DNA of 64,000 nucleotides. It comes from an uncultured Pelagibacteraceae bacterium (GTDB lineage: Bacteria > Pseudomonadota > Alphaproteobacteria > Pelagibacterales > AG-422-B15). The stretch covers positions 103,029 through 167,028 of the forward strand of contig CACNXQ010000003.1 of assembly GCA_902624455.1 (NCBI GenBank), read 5' to 3'. This document shows positions 26,572-34,793 of this stretch, piece by piece. Position numbers and translations under genes: made by a program. Numbering within the stretch: position 1 is the stretch's first letter; every line of letters starts with the position of its first letter. Below the pieces are notes generated by a model. The model made no database searches, was not told the origin of the DNA, and worked only from the letters and a program-made list of their open reading frames with translations.

Positions 26572-28794
26572 ATGACTAAAAAACTATTATTAACCTTTAT
26601 TATATTTTTTTCTATTACAGCTAATTCAATAGCTGAGTTACAAGAGATTCTCATAAATCCTGATAATGAGGAATACACGAGAATATCGTCAGGACTTGCT
26701 GGTTCGAATATTACAATTATAAATTCAGATGAAATCAAAAAAAATCTTGATAGCAATATCCCTGAAATACTTGAGTCTTACTCTGGGATCGCAGTTCGTA
26801 GTCTCTATGATGGAGTAGATGGAAAAAATTCTTCATTAGATATGAGAGGCTTTGGAGAAGCTTCGAAATCAAATGTTCTCATCTTAATAAATGGTCTTCG
26901 TTTAAATGATATTGATATGTCTAATGTAAGTTTTTCTCATATTCCAATTGAGTCAATTAAGAGAATTGAAGTCATAAGGGGCGGTTCTGCAGGTACTTTA
27001 TATGGCTCAGGCGCGGTGGGTGGTGCAATTAATATTGTTACGAATAATGAAAAAAAGATAAATCAAGCACGTACCTCTCTTGGAACTCATAAGAAACAAA
27101 ACTTAGATTTTACAATTAGTTCTTCAATTAACCAAAATGGCTTACTGACACTTTCCGGATCAGAGCTGTCGAATGAAAATTTTCGTGAGTCTGCTGACTA
27201 TTCGAACAGCAGCTTTATTTTAAATTTTCAAAATTCTATTAATAGAACGAAATTTAACTTTGATTATTATAACTCTAGACAAGAGCAAGATTTACCAGGT
27301 CCAAGAGTCAAAGGTGGATCGGTTTATAATTATCATTATTGCAATCGATACGAAGACAGCAGAACAGCAAAACATATTGGTGGATCATTTGCCATGAATG
27401 GTAATAGTTGCAATGTAGAACAAAGAGATGATTACTCTGACTCTGAAAATGAAAGGGTTAATGCAAGCTTGATGCATGAAATAGACCTTGCTAATAAAAT
27501 TTCTTTCAATCTTGGCTACAAAAATAAAACTGATAAGGCTTTTCTAGCAGCCAATGGAAATACTCTCGAAACTCCAAATAATGGAGATCGTTATTTAAAT
27601 ACAAAAATTGATGGAAATATTTTTAATTCTCGATACGAGAACAGGTTAGTTGATGATCGTACTTCTAACATCTTAAATATAGGCTTCGATCATGCTCACT
27701 CATTTTATGTATCGAAAAGACATAGAAAAGAAGATGAACCAGTCGGTCATAGCTACGACGCTGATTTAAAATCTGAGTCATTTTATTTACAAAATACAAT
27801 GTACTTTAATTACTACGATCTAGCCTTATCATTTGGTATGAGATCAGAAAAATCTTATTTCAGTGCAAGGGATGAAGTAGACAGAACAGTTTCGGGGTTT
27901 ATTAATTCATGGGACGCAACTGAACATGAAACATATAATAATACAACAAACAACCAAGCATTAAACCTTGGAATAGAAAAAAAACTCAATAAAAATCTAT
28001 CTTTCTATTGGAATTATTCTGAGTCATTTAGAATTCCAAATATAGACGAGAGAATAAAGGCAACTACCTCTGGCTCGTTTGCCCTTAAGGACCAAGAGTC
28101 TGAAGGAGTAGAACTTGGTTTTATTTTAGCAAATACAATTTTAAGTCTTAATGCTAGTTATTACCGAATGGATACAAAAAATGAAATACAATATGATCAA
28201 TCTGTTAACACGAACCTTGATCCAATCGAGCGTCAAGGTTTAAATATTGATTTAGAATATAAGCCTGATGACCGTCAAAAAATAAGGACATCATTTAACT
28301 ATACAAATGCAGAATTTACTTCTGGTAGTCTTACTCCTGGTTCAGGAGGACCAGATAGTTGTAATTATGATAATACAACGTACTGCAGTAATTCAAATAC
28401 ATGGAAAAATTTAATGGGTGGGGGCACAACCTTTAGCTTAGTTGGAAAAAAAGTACCATTGGTAGCCCCTATTAATTTTTCAATAAATTATGAGAATGAA
28501 TTACAAGATAACCTAAATTTTGATCTTGAATTTAAATATACTGATGAAAAATATGTTTCAAATGATCAAGAGAATATTGAACCACAAATTCCTGATTATT
28601 ATCTTATAAATACATCATTAACCTCTCTGAACGGTCCTTATACAGTTTCAGTTGGTGTGAACAATGTCCTAGATAAAAAAGTATATGACTTTGCTGTTTC
28701 TAGTACATTTCATGATGACGCACATTATGGTCTATCAAATGTTTATCCTTTAGCTGAGAGAAATATGTTTGTTAATTTTGGATATACATTTTAA
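26572..28794 (+). CDS. btuB: TonB-dependent receptor, BtuB-like (B12 uptake)
   Basis: Outer-membrane receptor of about 740 residues. I use the ATG at 26572 because it has an SD (ggag) and opens a signal peptide (MTKKLLLTFIIFFSITANS). A plug domain includes IPEILESYSGIAVRS, DMRGFGE, and IEVIRGGSAGTLYGSGAVGG. A 22-strand-type barrel follows, ending in an aromatic-terminal strand (NMFVNFGYTF). The riboswitch directly upstream makes B12 or a related corrinoid the probable ligand. The only transport partner nearby is the DUF6580 gene, 23 bases downstream; no btuCDF is present in the window. Confidence 0.9.
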   Translation: MTKKLLLTFIIFFSITANSIAELQEILINPDNEEYTRISSGLAGSNITIINSDEIKKNLDSNIPEILESYSGIAVRSLYDGVDGKNSSLDMRGFGEASKSNVLILINGLRLNDIDMSNVSFSHIPIESIKRIEVIRGGSAGTLYGSGAVGGAINIVTNNEKKINQARTSLGTHKKQNLDFTISSSINQNGLLTLSGSELSNENFRESADYSNSSFILNFQNSINRTKFNFDYYNSRQEQDLPGPRVKGGSVYNYHYCNRYEDSRTAKHIGGSFAMNGNSCNVEQRDDYSDSENERVNASLMHEIDLANKISFNLGYKNKTDKAFLAANGNTLETPNNGDRYLNTKIDGNIFNSRYENRLVDDRTSNILNIGFDHAHSFYVSKRHRKEDEPVGHSYDADLKSESFYLQNTMYFNYYDLALSFGMRSEKSYFSARDEVDRTVSGFINSWDATEHETYNNTTNNQALNLGIEKKLNKNLSFYWNYSESFRIPNIDERIKATTSGSFALKDQESEGVELGFILANTILSLNASYYRMDTKNEIQYDQSVNTNLDPIERQGLNIDLEYKPDDRQKIRTSFNYTNAEFTSGSLTPGSGGPDSCNYDNTTYCSNSNTWKNLMGGGTTFSLVGKKVPLVAPINFSINYENELQDNLNFDLEFKYTDEKYVSNDQENIEPQIPDYYLINTSLTSLNGPYTVSVGVNNVLDKKVYDFAVSSTFHDDAHYGLSNVYPLAERNMFVNFGYTF

Positions 28795-28817
28795 ATTGAA
28801 AGATATATAAAAATAAT

Positions 28818-29333
28818 ATGCGTGTTAACAAACATTTGATACTTGGCTTTGCGATTATACTTCTTTTAGCAATAAGTAGATTAATGCCTCATCCACCAAA
28901 CTTCACACCAATTCTTGGTATGGCAGTATTTTCAGGAGCTATAATTAATAGACGACTAATTGCATATTTAATTCCTTTAGTGGCCATGCTAATAAGTGAT
29001 TTATATCTTGGCTTTCACTCAGGTATGCCGATTATATATTTTTCTCTAGCGCTATGTGTTTTGATTGGAACAATCATTGAGGCAAGGGTAACAATACTTA
29101 ATTTTGTATTAGGAATATCAGCGGGAGTAATTGTATTTTATTTAATAACAAACTTTGCAGTTTGGTATGGATCTGGAATGTATGATTATTCATTTTCTGG
29201 ACTTATTACATGCTATGTTATGGCATTACCTTTTCTTCAGAATACTATCATTTCAAGCATGATTTATGGTGTGGGTGCGTTGTTAATTTATAATGTTATC
29301 AATAAGCGCTTAATCCTTGCAAATAACGCATAA
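28818..29333 (+). CDS. DUF6580-like membrane protein, candidate B12 transporter
   Basis: A 171-residue integral-membrane protein with about five or six hydrophobic segments. The first loop carries the distinctive SRLMPHPPNFTPILGMAVFSG element, which I associate with DUF6580. It follows the riboswitch-controlled receptor by 23 bases, so B12 probably controls it as well. Size and topology resemble substrate-binding S-components of ECF transporters or the solitary B12 transporter BtuM. A cysteine sits at residue 80 in the third hydrophobic region; BtuM of Thiobacillus denitrificans, as I recall, uses a membrane Cys to bind cobalt. The B12 role is inference from regulation and neighbours. Confidence 0.7.
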   Translation: MRVNKHLILGFAIILLLAISRLMPHPPNFTPILGMAVFSGAIINRRLIAYLIPLVAMLISDLYLGFHSGMPIIYFSLALCVLIGTIIEARVTILNFVLGISAGVIVFYLITNFAVWYGSGMYDYSFSGLITCYVMALPFLQNTIISSMIYGVGALLIYNVINKRLILANNA

Positions 29334-29400
29334 AAAATAGAGTTGAAATCAGATTTTTAAGACATTATATATTTTATTATTATCAAGATAAGGTGACCCA

Positions 29401-30603
29401 ATGGATACAGCATTTTCAAGTGAAGATTTAAAATTTCAATCAGAGATAAGAGACTTTATTAAAAATAATTATCCTAAAGAATTGAAAGACTCTATCAGTC
29501 AAAAAAGAAAAACTGGCAAAGAGCTCTCTCGCGATGATTTAATGACATGGCATAAAATTCTTGGAAAAAATAATGGATGGTCTGCACCTAGTTGGCCAAA
29601 GAAATATGGTGGTGCAGAGTTCACTCCAACACAGAAATATATATTTGAGCAAGAGTGTGCTAAGGCAGAGTGTCAGTATATTATGCCTTTCGGTGTAAAC
29701 ATGGTTGGTCCGGTTATTTATACTTTTGGAAATGAAGAACAAAAAAATAAACATCTTCCAGGAATTATTAGTGGAGATATATTTTGGTGTCAGGGATATT
29801 CAGAACCAGGTTCGGGGTCTGATCTTGCATCACTCAAAACTACTGCTGTAAAAGAAGGAGATCATTACATTGTTAATGGTCAGAAAACTTGGACAACTCT
29901 AGCTCAATATGCAGATTGGATATTTTGTTTAGTTAGAACAAATCCAGATGCCGAAAAACCACAACAAGGCATATCATTTCTTCTTATTGATATGAAGACG
30001 CCTGGAATAACAGTCCGCCCTATTAAACTAATGGATGGATCTCACGAAGTTAACGAAACTTGGTTTGATAATGTCAGAGTGCCAGCTGAAAATCTTATTG
30101 GAGAGGAAAACATGGGATGGACTTATGCAAAGTTCTTATTGGCCCATGAAAGATCAGGTATCGCAGGTGTTGCAAGATCAAAAAAAGCTTTGGAGCGTAT
30201 TAAGCAAATCGCTAGTGCAGAGATGTCTTACGGTGAACCATTGATACAAGATCCTGCATTTAAGTCTAAAATTGCTAATGCCGAATTAGAGCTAAACTCT
30301 CTAGAATATACTGAACTTAGAACACTTGCTAAAGACTCGGCTGGTAAAGGGCCTGGACCAGAGTCTTCGCTTTTAAAGATTAAAGGCACCGATATACAAC
30401 AGATGGTAACAGAACTAGCAATGGAGGCTGTTGGATATTATGCTAATCCACACCTTGGCACTACTCTAAGTAATGAATACGTTGGACCAGACTATGCAAC
30501 AAATATTTCTGGATCATACTTTAATTTCAGAAAAGCATCTATTTATGGTGGTTCTAATGAAATTCAGAGAAATATTATTGCTAAGATGGTATTAGGTCTT
30601 TAA
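29401..30603 (+). CDS. acyl-CoA dehydrogenase, large-subunit type (pair 2)
   Basis: Acyl-CoA dehydrogenase of 400 residues. WCQGYSEPGSGSDLASL and NGQKTWTTLAQYADW are the flavin and substrate segments, and the ending YGGSNEIQRNIIAKMVLGL is typical of the long-chain/steroid-type branch, with Gly where medium-chain enzymes have the catalytic Glu. A clear aaggtga SD lies 5 bases before the ATG. It pairs with the ACAD 43 bases downstream, repeating the large-plus-small arrangement of 21.5-23.9 kb in the opposite order. Confidence 0.86.
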   Translation: MDTAFSSEDLKFQSEIRDFIKNNYPKELKDSISQKRKTGKELSRDDLMTWHKILGKNNGWSAPSWPKKYGGAEFTPTQKYIFEQECAKAECQYIMPFGVNMVGPVIYTFGNEEQKNKHLPGIISGDIFWCQGYSEPGSGSDLASLKTTAVKEGDHYIVNGQKTWTTLAQYADWIFCLVRTNPDAEKPQQGISFLLIDMKTPGITVRPIKLMDGSHEVNETWFDNVRVPAENLIGEENMGWTYAKFLLAHERSGIAGVARSKKALERIKQIASAEMSYGEPLIQDPAFKSKIANAELELNSLEYTELRTLAKDSAGKGPGPESSLLKIKGTDIQQMVTELAMEAVGYYANPHLGTTLSNEYVGPDYATNISGSYFNFRKASIYGGSNEIQRNIIAKMVLGL

Positions 30604-30610
30604 AATTTTT

Positions 30611-30637
30611 TTGACATTTAAATAGCCAATATATAGG
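30611..30637 (+). promoter_or_regulatory. possible sigma70 promoter before second ACAD of pair 2
   Basis: TTGACA at 30611-30616 is followed after 15 bases by TATAGG at 30632-30637. The spacer is short, so this is only suggestive. If used, transcription would begin within a few bases of the ATG at 30647, leaving almost no leader. No Shine-Dalgarno sequence is visible ahead of that ATG. Confidence 0.25.
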
Positions 30638-30646
30638 ACTATCCCC

Positions 30647-31825
30647 ATGAATTTCGATTACAACGAAGAACAAACTCTTCTTGATAATATGGTTACCTCT
30701 TTTGTCAGAGATAACTATGACTGGGATACAAGATGCTCCATTGTTAAAACAGAGAGTGGTTGGAAAGAAGAAAATTGGAAACAATTTGCTGAACTTGGAC
30801 TTTTAGGTGTTCCTTTTGAAGAAGCTCATGGTGGATTAGGTGGCCAAGCAACAGACATCATGATTGTTATGGAACAGTTTGGCAAAGGTTTAGTTGTAGA
30901 GCCCTACATGTCCTCAATAATTTTAGCTGGTGGTCTTATTTCCAAACTTGGCTCAGATAACCAAAAAGAACAGATTATTCCTGAAATTATATCTGGCAAA
31001 CAACGTTATGTTTTTGCGTATGCCGAACCACAAAGTAGGTTTGACTTATTTGATGTTAAATGTTCAGCAAGTCTTGATGGTGAGAATTATGTTATCAATG
31101 GTTTTAAATCAGTGGTTTTTGGTGCAAGTATGGCTACGCATGTAATTATTTCTGCTCGAACTAGTGGTGATCAAAGATCCAAATCTGGTATTACGTTATT
31201 CATGGTCGATATCAAATCTGATGGTATCACTCTACAAAATTATCCAACGATCGACGAGTACAGAGCATCTGAGGTAGTTATTGAAAATTTGAAAGTATCA
31301 AAAGATAATATATTAGGAAGTATCGATGATTCTTACGAAGCTATTGAAGAACAGATTGACTTATCTACAATAGCGGTTTGCTCGGAAGCTGTTGGAATCC
31401 TTCAAGTATTAAAAGACTCTACCAATGATTACTGCAAAAATAGAAAACAATTTGGACAACCAATTGGTGCAAATCAAGTAATCAAACATCGATTAGTTGA
31501 TATGATGATAGAATATGAACAAGCAAAATCAATATTATACATGGCTGTTACCGCTGATTTATCTAATCCTATTGAAAGAAGAAAAGCTGCCTCAGCCGCG
31601 AAAGCTAGAATAGGTAAGGCTATTAAATTTGTAGGTGAGAACGCCATACAATTACATGGTGGTATGGGTGTTGTTGATGAATATATGATCAGTCACTTCT
31701 TCAAACGAGCTACCATGATTGGAATTTTATTTGGTAATGTTGATTTCCATATGAAGAGATATATTGAATTAACTCAATCAGATATTCAGTCCACCGATGA
31801 GTCTGGTGGAATAAGTCTTTCTTAG
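30647..31825 (+). CDS. acyl-CoA dehydrogenase, small-subunit type (pair 2)
   Basis: Acyl-CoA dehydrogenase fold of 392 residues: MNFDYNEEQTLLDNMVTSFV at the N-terminus, a middle domain in which the usual TEP segment is degenerate (FAYAEPQSRFDL), and a C-terminal domain with CKNRKQFGQPIGANQ and IQLHGGMGVVDEYMISHFFKR. The weak FAD-contact segment and the ending resemble the partner subunit of heteromeric acyl-CoA dehydrogenases. It follows the large-type ACAD at 29401-30603 and converges with the SDR gene. Confidence 0.82.
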   Translation: MNFDYNEEQTLLDNMVTSFVRDNYDWDTRCSIVKTESGWKEENWKQFAELGLLGVPFEEAHGGLGGQATDIMIVMEQFGKGLVVEPYMSSIILAGGLISKLGSDNQKEQIIPEIISGKQRYVFAYAEPQSRFDLFDVKCSASLDGENYVINGFKSVVFGASMATHVIISARTSGDQRSKSGITLFMVDIKSDGITLQNYPTIDEYRASEVVIENLKVSKDNILGSIDDSYEAIEEQIDLSTIAVCSEAVGILQVLKDSTNDYCKNRKQFGQPIGANQVIKHRLVDMMIEYEQAKSILYMAVTADLSNPIERRKAASAAKARIGKAIKFVGENAIQLHGGMGVVDEYMISHFFKRATMIGILFGNVDFHMKRYIELTQSDIQSTDESGGISLS

Positions 31826-31834
31826 AAGTTTATC

Positions 31835-32737
31835 TTATCCAGAAAGTTTCTTAAAAATGTGAGCAGTATGTTCTGCACCACTTAAGAGTGCTTTACCGTT
31901 TTGCATATCTGAAACTTCAGACCACTTATCTGCTAGCATGTCAGCATTAAGGTCATCACCTTTGAGTGCAATGCCCTCAGAGTGAACTATTTCAGCTTTG
32001 GCAAAAACTCCCGCACCTGCAGAAATCATAGCACCATCAGGAGCATTTTCTGATGACATAAAAATTACTGCTGGTGATACCGTTTCTGGTTTGAGGCTTT
32101 CAAAGACAGCATCTGGCATGCCTAAATTTTCAGTCATGCGTGTTGCAGCAACAGGAACCAGTGAATTTACTTTAATATTGTATTTTTTTCCTTCAATTTT
32201 AAGCGTGTTCATTAACCCAACTACACCCATCTTAGCTGCACCATAATTTGATTGCCCAAAGTTTCCAAAGATACCTGATGATGAAGATGTCATCACAATT
32301 CTCCCATAATTTTGTTCAACCATGATCGGCCATACTGCTTTAGTACAATATACTGAACCCATTAAATGTACGTCTACTACAAATTCAAAATCATCAAGTG
32401 TAACTTTAGCAAATGATTTGTCTCTCAATACACCTGCATTGTTAATTAAAATATCTATTCGTCCAAAAGCCGACATAGTATCTTCGACAAGCTTATTGAC
32501 ACCAGACTTATCTGTAACACTTGAACCATTAGAGATAGCTTCACCACCTGCAGCTTTAATTTCCTCAACAACTTTATCTGCGGCTTCACTTGAACCACCA
32601 GTACCATCAACGTTTCCACCTAAATCATTAACAACAACTTTAGCACCTCTTTCAGCTAATTGAAGTGCATGACTTCTACCAAGTCCGCCACCAGCACCAG
32701 TAACGATGGCAACTTTATTATCAAAATTAATTGTCAT
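31835..32737 (-). CDS. SDR oxidoreductase, MFE2/HSD17B4-like 3-hydroxyacyl-CoA dehydrogenase
   Basis: Short-chain dehydrogenase of 300 residues. The NAD(P) motif is TGAGGGLG (13-20), the NNAG element is at 99-102, and the catalytic residues lie in SSSSGIFGNFGQSNYGAAK, with Tyr165 and Lys169. RSHALQLAERGAKVVVNDLGG is very close to the dehydrogenase domain of peroxisomal multifunctional enzyme 2, which oxidises 3-hydroxyacyl-CoAs in beta-oxidation. Next to the acyl-CoA dehydrogenase pair this would supply the third step of a beta-oxidation spiral; a hydratase could be the crotonase at 37.1 kb. It lies 11 bases downstream of the gph gene. Confidence 0.85.
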   Translation of the reverse strand: MTINFDNKVAIVTGAGGGLGRSHALQLAERGAKVVVNDLGGNVDGTGGSSEAADKVVEEIKAAGGEAISNGSSVTDKSGVNKLVEDTMSAFGRIDILINNAGVLRDKSFAKVTLDDFEFVVDVHLMGSVYCTKAVWPIMVEQNYGRIVMTSSSSGIFGNFGQSNYGAAKMGVVGLMNTLKIEGKKYNIKVNSLVPVAATRMTENLGMPDAVFESLKPETVSPAVIFMSSENAPDGAMISAGAGVFAKAEIVHSEGIALKGDDLNADMLADKWSEVSDMQNGKALLSGAEHTAHIFKKLSG

Positions 32738-32748
32738 ATTTATATCTC

Positions 32749-33414
32749 CTAGTTTACTAATTCCTTAAGTTGAGAAAAATCGTTTATAACTAAATCAGCC
32801 TCATTGTAAATATCTTTGTTATCCGTATACCCATAACTTACTAAAACAACTGGCATACCAGCACCTTTGCCGGCATTTAGATCAGTTACACTATCACCAA
32901 TCATAATAGAATCAGAGATTTCAGTATTAAGTTTTTCACATATATTTAATAGTGGAAAGGGATCAGGCTTACTTTTACTCAGAGAATCACCACCTACTAA
33001 GTAGTCAAACATATGAAGCACGTTTAGTTTCTCCAATAAAATATTACTTAGACGTTCCATTTTATTAGTACATACGGCAAGTTTTATTCCATTATCTTTT
33101 AGAAATTCAAGTACATTTCTTACATTATTGAAAAGAACACTGTCGTCATCAATGTTGTGTGTATAATGAAGTAAGAATATTTTTAACATCTCTTCAATTT
33201 TTTGTTCGTCATGAGGAATATTTTTATCTACCACTGTTCTTCTTATAAGCTCTCTGGCTCCATAACCCACCCAGTTACGAATTTCCTCTAGAGAAACTTC
33301 AGACTCATTAAGTTCATTAAGCATGTAATTGATCGAATTTTTGAAGTCAGGCGCTGTATCGACAAGAGTTCCATCTAGGTCAAAGATAAAAAGTTTTTTA
33401 TTTTGGATTGTCAT
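32749..33414 (-). CDS. gph: HAD-family phosphoglycolate phosphatase
   Basis: HAD hydrolase of 221 residues. Motif I is FDLDGTLVDT with nucleophile Asp12 and general-acid Asp14, motif II is VCTNK, and motif III/IV is the lysine SKPDP with GDSVTDLNAGKGAGM. A helical cap domain lies between motifs I and II. It is close to phosphoglycolate phosphatase, which salvages 2-phosphoglycolate from DNA 3'-end repair, though relatives hydrolyse other small phosphates. Divergent from glmU. Confidence 0.85.
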   Translation of the reverse strand: MTIQNKKLFIFDLDGTLVDTAPDFKNSINYMLNELNESEVSLEEIRNWVGYGARELIRRTVVDKNIPHDEQKIEEMLKIFLLHYTHNIDDDSVLFNNVRNVLEFLKDNGIKLAVCTNKMERLSNILLEKLNVLHMFDYLVGGDSLSKSKPDPFPLLNICEKLNTEISDSIMIGDSVTDLNAGKGAGMPVVLVSYGYTDNKDIYNEADLVINDFSQLKELVN

Positions 33415-33484
33415 AAAAAAGTAAGTCTATGAAATAATTTTTTACAGTACTTTTAACACCATATTGTTTATTTTCCACGAATAT

Positions 33485-34789
33485 ATGGAAAATATTGATG
33501 TAATCATTTTAGCAGCAGGCAAAGGAACACGTATGTATTCTTCAATACCTAAGGTGCTACATGAAGTAGGGAGTCAAAGTTTATTAAATCATGTAATAAC
33601 CACTGCACAAAAGATAAAACCAAAAAAAATTCACCTGGTTGTTAGTGAAGAGATTTCAAAAATATATACTAATGCAGATAAAAATATTAATTTTGTAATT
33701 CAAAAAAACAGAAAAGGAACAGCTGATGCTATATCTCAGTGCATTCCCTATCTTAGACAAAATAATAATAAAGTTCTTATACTTTATGGAGACGTGCCAT
33801 TCATAGATATATCAACAATCAAGAAATTAGTAAGTATAAAGAAAGAGGAAATAAAGCTTCTATGTTTCAATAAAGAAGAAAAGAATTCTTATGGTAAAGT
33901 AATTCTTGGTACTGACGGCAATGTATCTGAAGTTATTGAGCAAAAAGAACTAAAGAAAAAAGATCACTTTTTACTATGTAATGCAGGAATTTTTTGTCTT
34001 TTCATAAAAGATCTAAAGAAATATTTACCTTTAATTTCTAATAAAAATAAGAAAAAAGAATTTTATGCAACAGATATCTTTAAAATAGCCACAAATAATA
34101 ATATTAATGTAAAACCGGAGATTGTCTCTGAGGGTGAAGTCATGGGTGTGAATGATAAAGAAGATTTAGCAACTGCTGAAAAAGCTTTGCAAATTAAACT
34201 GCGTCAAAAATTTCTAAAAAAAGGGGTTACAATGATAGATCCCGAAACAGTTTATTTATCTTCGGATACTAAAATTGGTAAGGATGTTGTATTGCAACCA
34301 TTTTTATTCATTGGCCCAAAGGTAACAATTGATAATAATACTATAATTCACTCTTTTTCCCATTTAGAAAACTGTCGTATTGGAAAGAATGTCCAAATCG
34401 GACCTTATGCAAGAATAAGGCCGGGTACACAACTTATGGACGAGTCTAAAGTTGGAAATTTCGTTGAAATTAAAAATTCTAAAATAAACAAAAAATCAAA
34501 AGTTAATCACTTATCATATGTTGGAGACTCAAACATTGGCCAATTAGTTAATGTAGGTGCTGGTACAATCACTTGTAATTATGATGGATCAAAAAAACAC
34601 CAAACAAAAATTGAAGATGGTGCTTTTATTGGATCCAATTCATCATTGGTAGCTCCTGTAACTATAGGTAAAAATGCCTATGTTGGATCTGGCTCAACGA
34701 TTACAAAAGATGTAAGGGCAAATAGTTTAGCAGTTGAGCGATCTATTCAGATGTCAGTAAAAAACTGGTTAAGACGAAAGAAAAAATAA
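33485..34789 (+). CDS. glmU: bifunctional GlcNAc-1-P uridyltransferase/GlcN-1-P acetyltransferase
   Basis: Makes UDP-GlcNAc for peptidoglycan and lipid A. The N-terminal nucleotidyltransferase has LAAGKGTRMYSSIPKVLH, and the C-terminal left-handed beta-helix has hexapeptide repeats (IGKNVQIGPYARIRPGT, GAGTITCNYDGSKKHQT). I use the ATG at 33485 rather than the TTG at 33464 of the ORF track, because the family normally begins just before the VIILAAGKG motif. The protein is then 434 residues. It lies 4 bases upstream of glmS, so both steps of amino-sugar supply are coupled. Confidence 0.95.
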   Translation: MENIDVIILAAGKGTRMYSSIPKVLHEVGSQSLLNHVITTAQKIKPKKIHLVVSEEISKIYTNADKNINFVIQKNRKGTADAISQCIPYLRQNNNKVLILYGDVPFIDISTIKKLVSIKKEEIKLLCFNKEEKNSYGKVILGTDGNVSEVIEQKELKKKDHFLLCNAGIFCLFIKDLKKYLPLISNKNKKKEFYATDIFKIATNNNINVKPEIVSEGEVMGVNDKEDLATAEKALQIKLRQKFLKKGVTMIDPETVYLSSDTKIGKDVVLQPFLFIGPKVTIDNNTIIHSFSHLENCRIGKNVQIGPYARIRPGTQLMDESKVGNFVEIKNSKINKKSKVNHLSYVGDSNIGQLVNVGAGTITCNYDGSKKHQTKIEDGAFIGSNSSLVAPVTIGKNAYVGSGSTITKDVRANSLAVERSIQMSVKNWLRRKKK

Positions 34790-34793
34790 AGAT

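Noticed and set aside
26502-26756. 84-residue minus-strand ORF over the btuB start
   Set aside because: It overlaps the receptor's signal peptide and riboswitch end; no similarity to known proteins and no SD.
32322-32663. 113-residue plus-strand ORF within the SDR gene
   Set aside because: Shadow of the oxidoreductase, which has all catalytic residues on the minus strand.
34770-34793. A glmS ribozyme or other riboswitch before glmS
   Set aside because: Only 4 bases separate glmU and glmS, leaving no room for the ribozyme.
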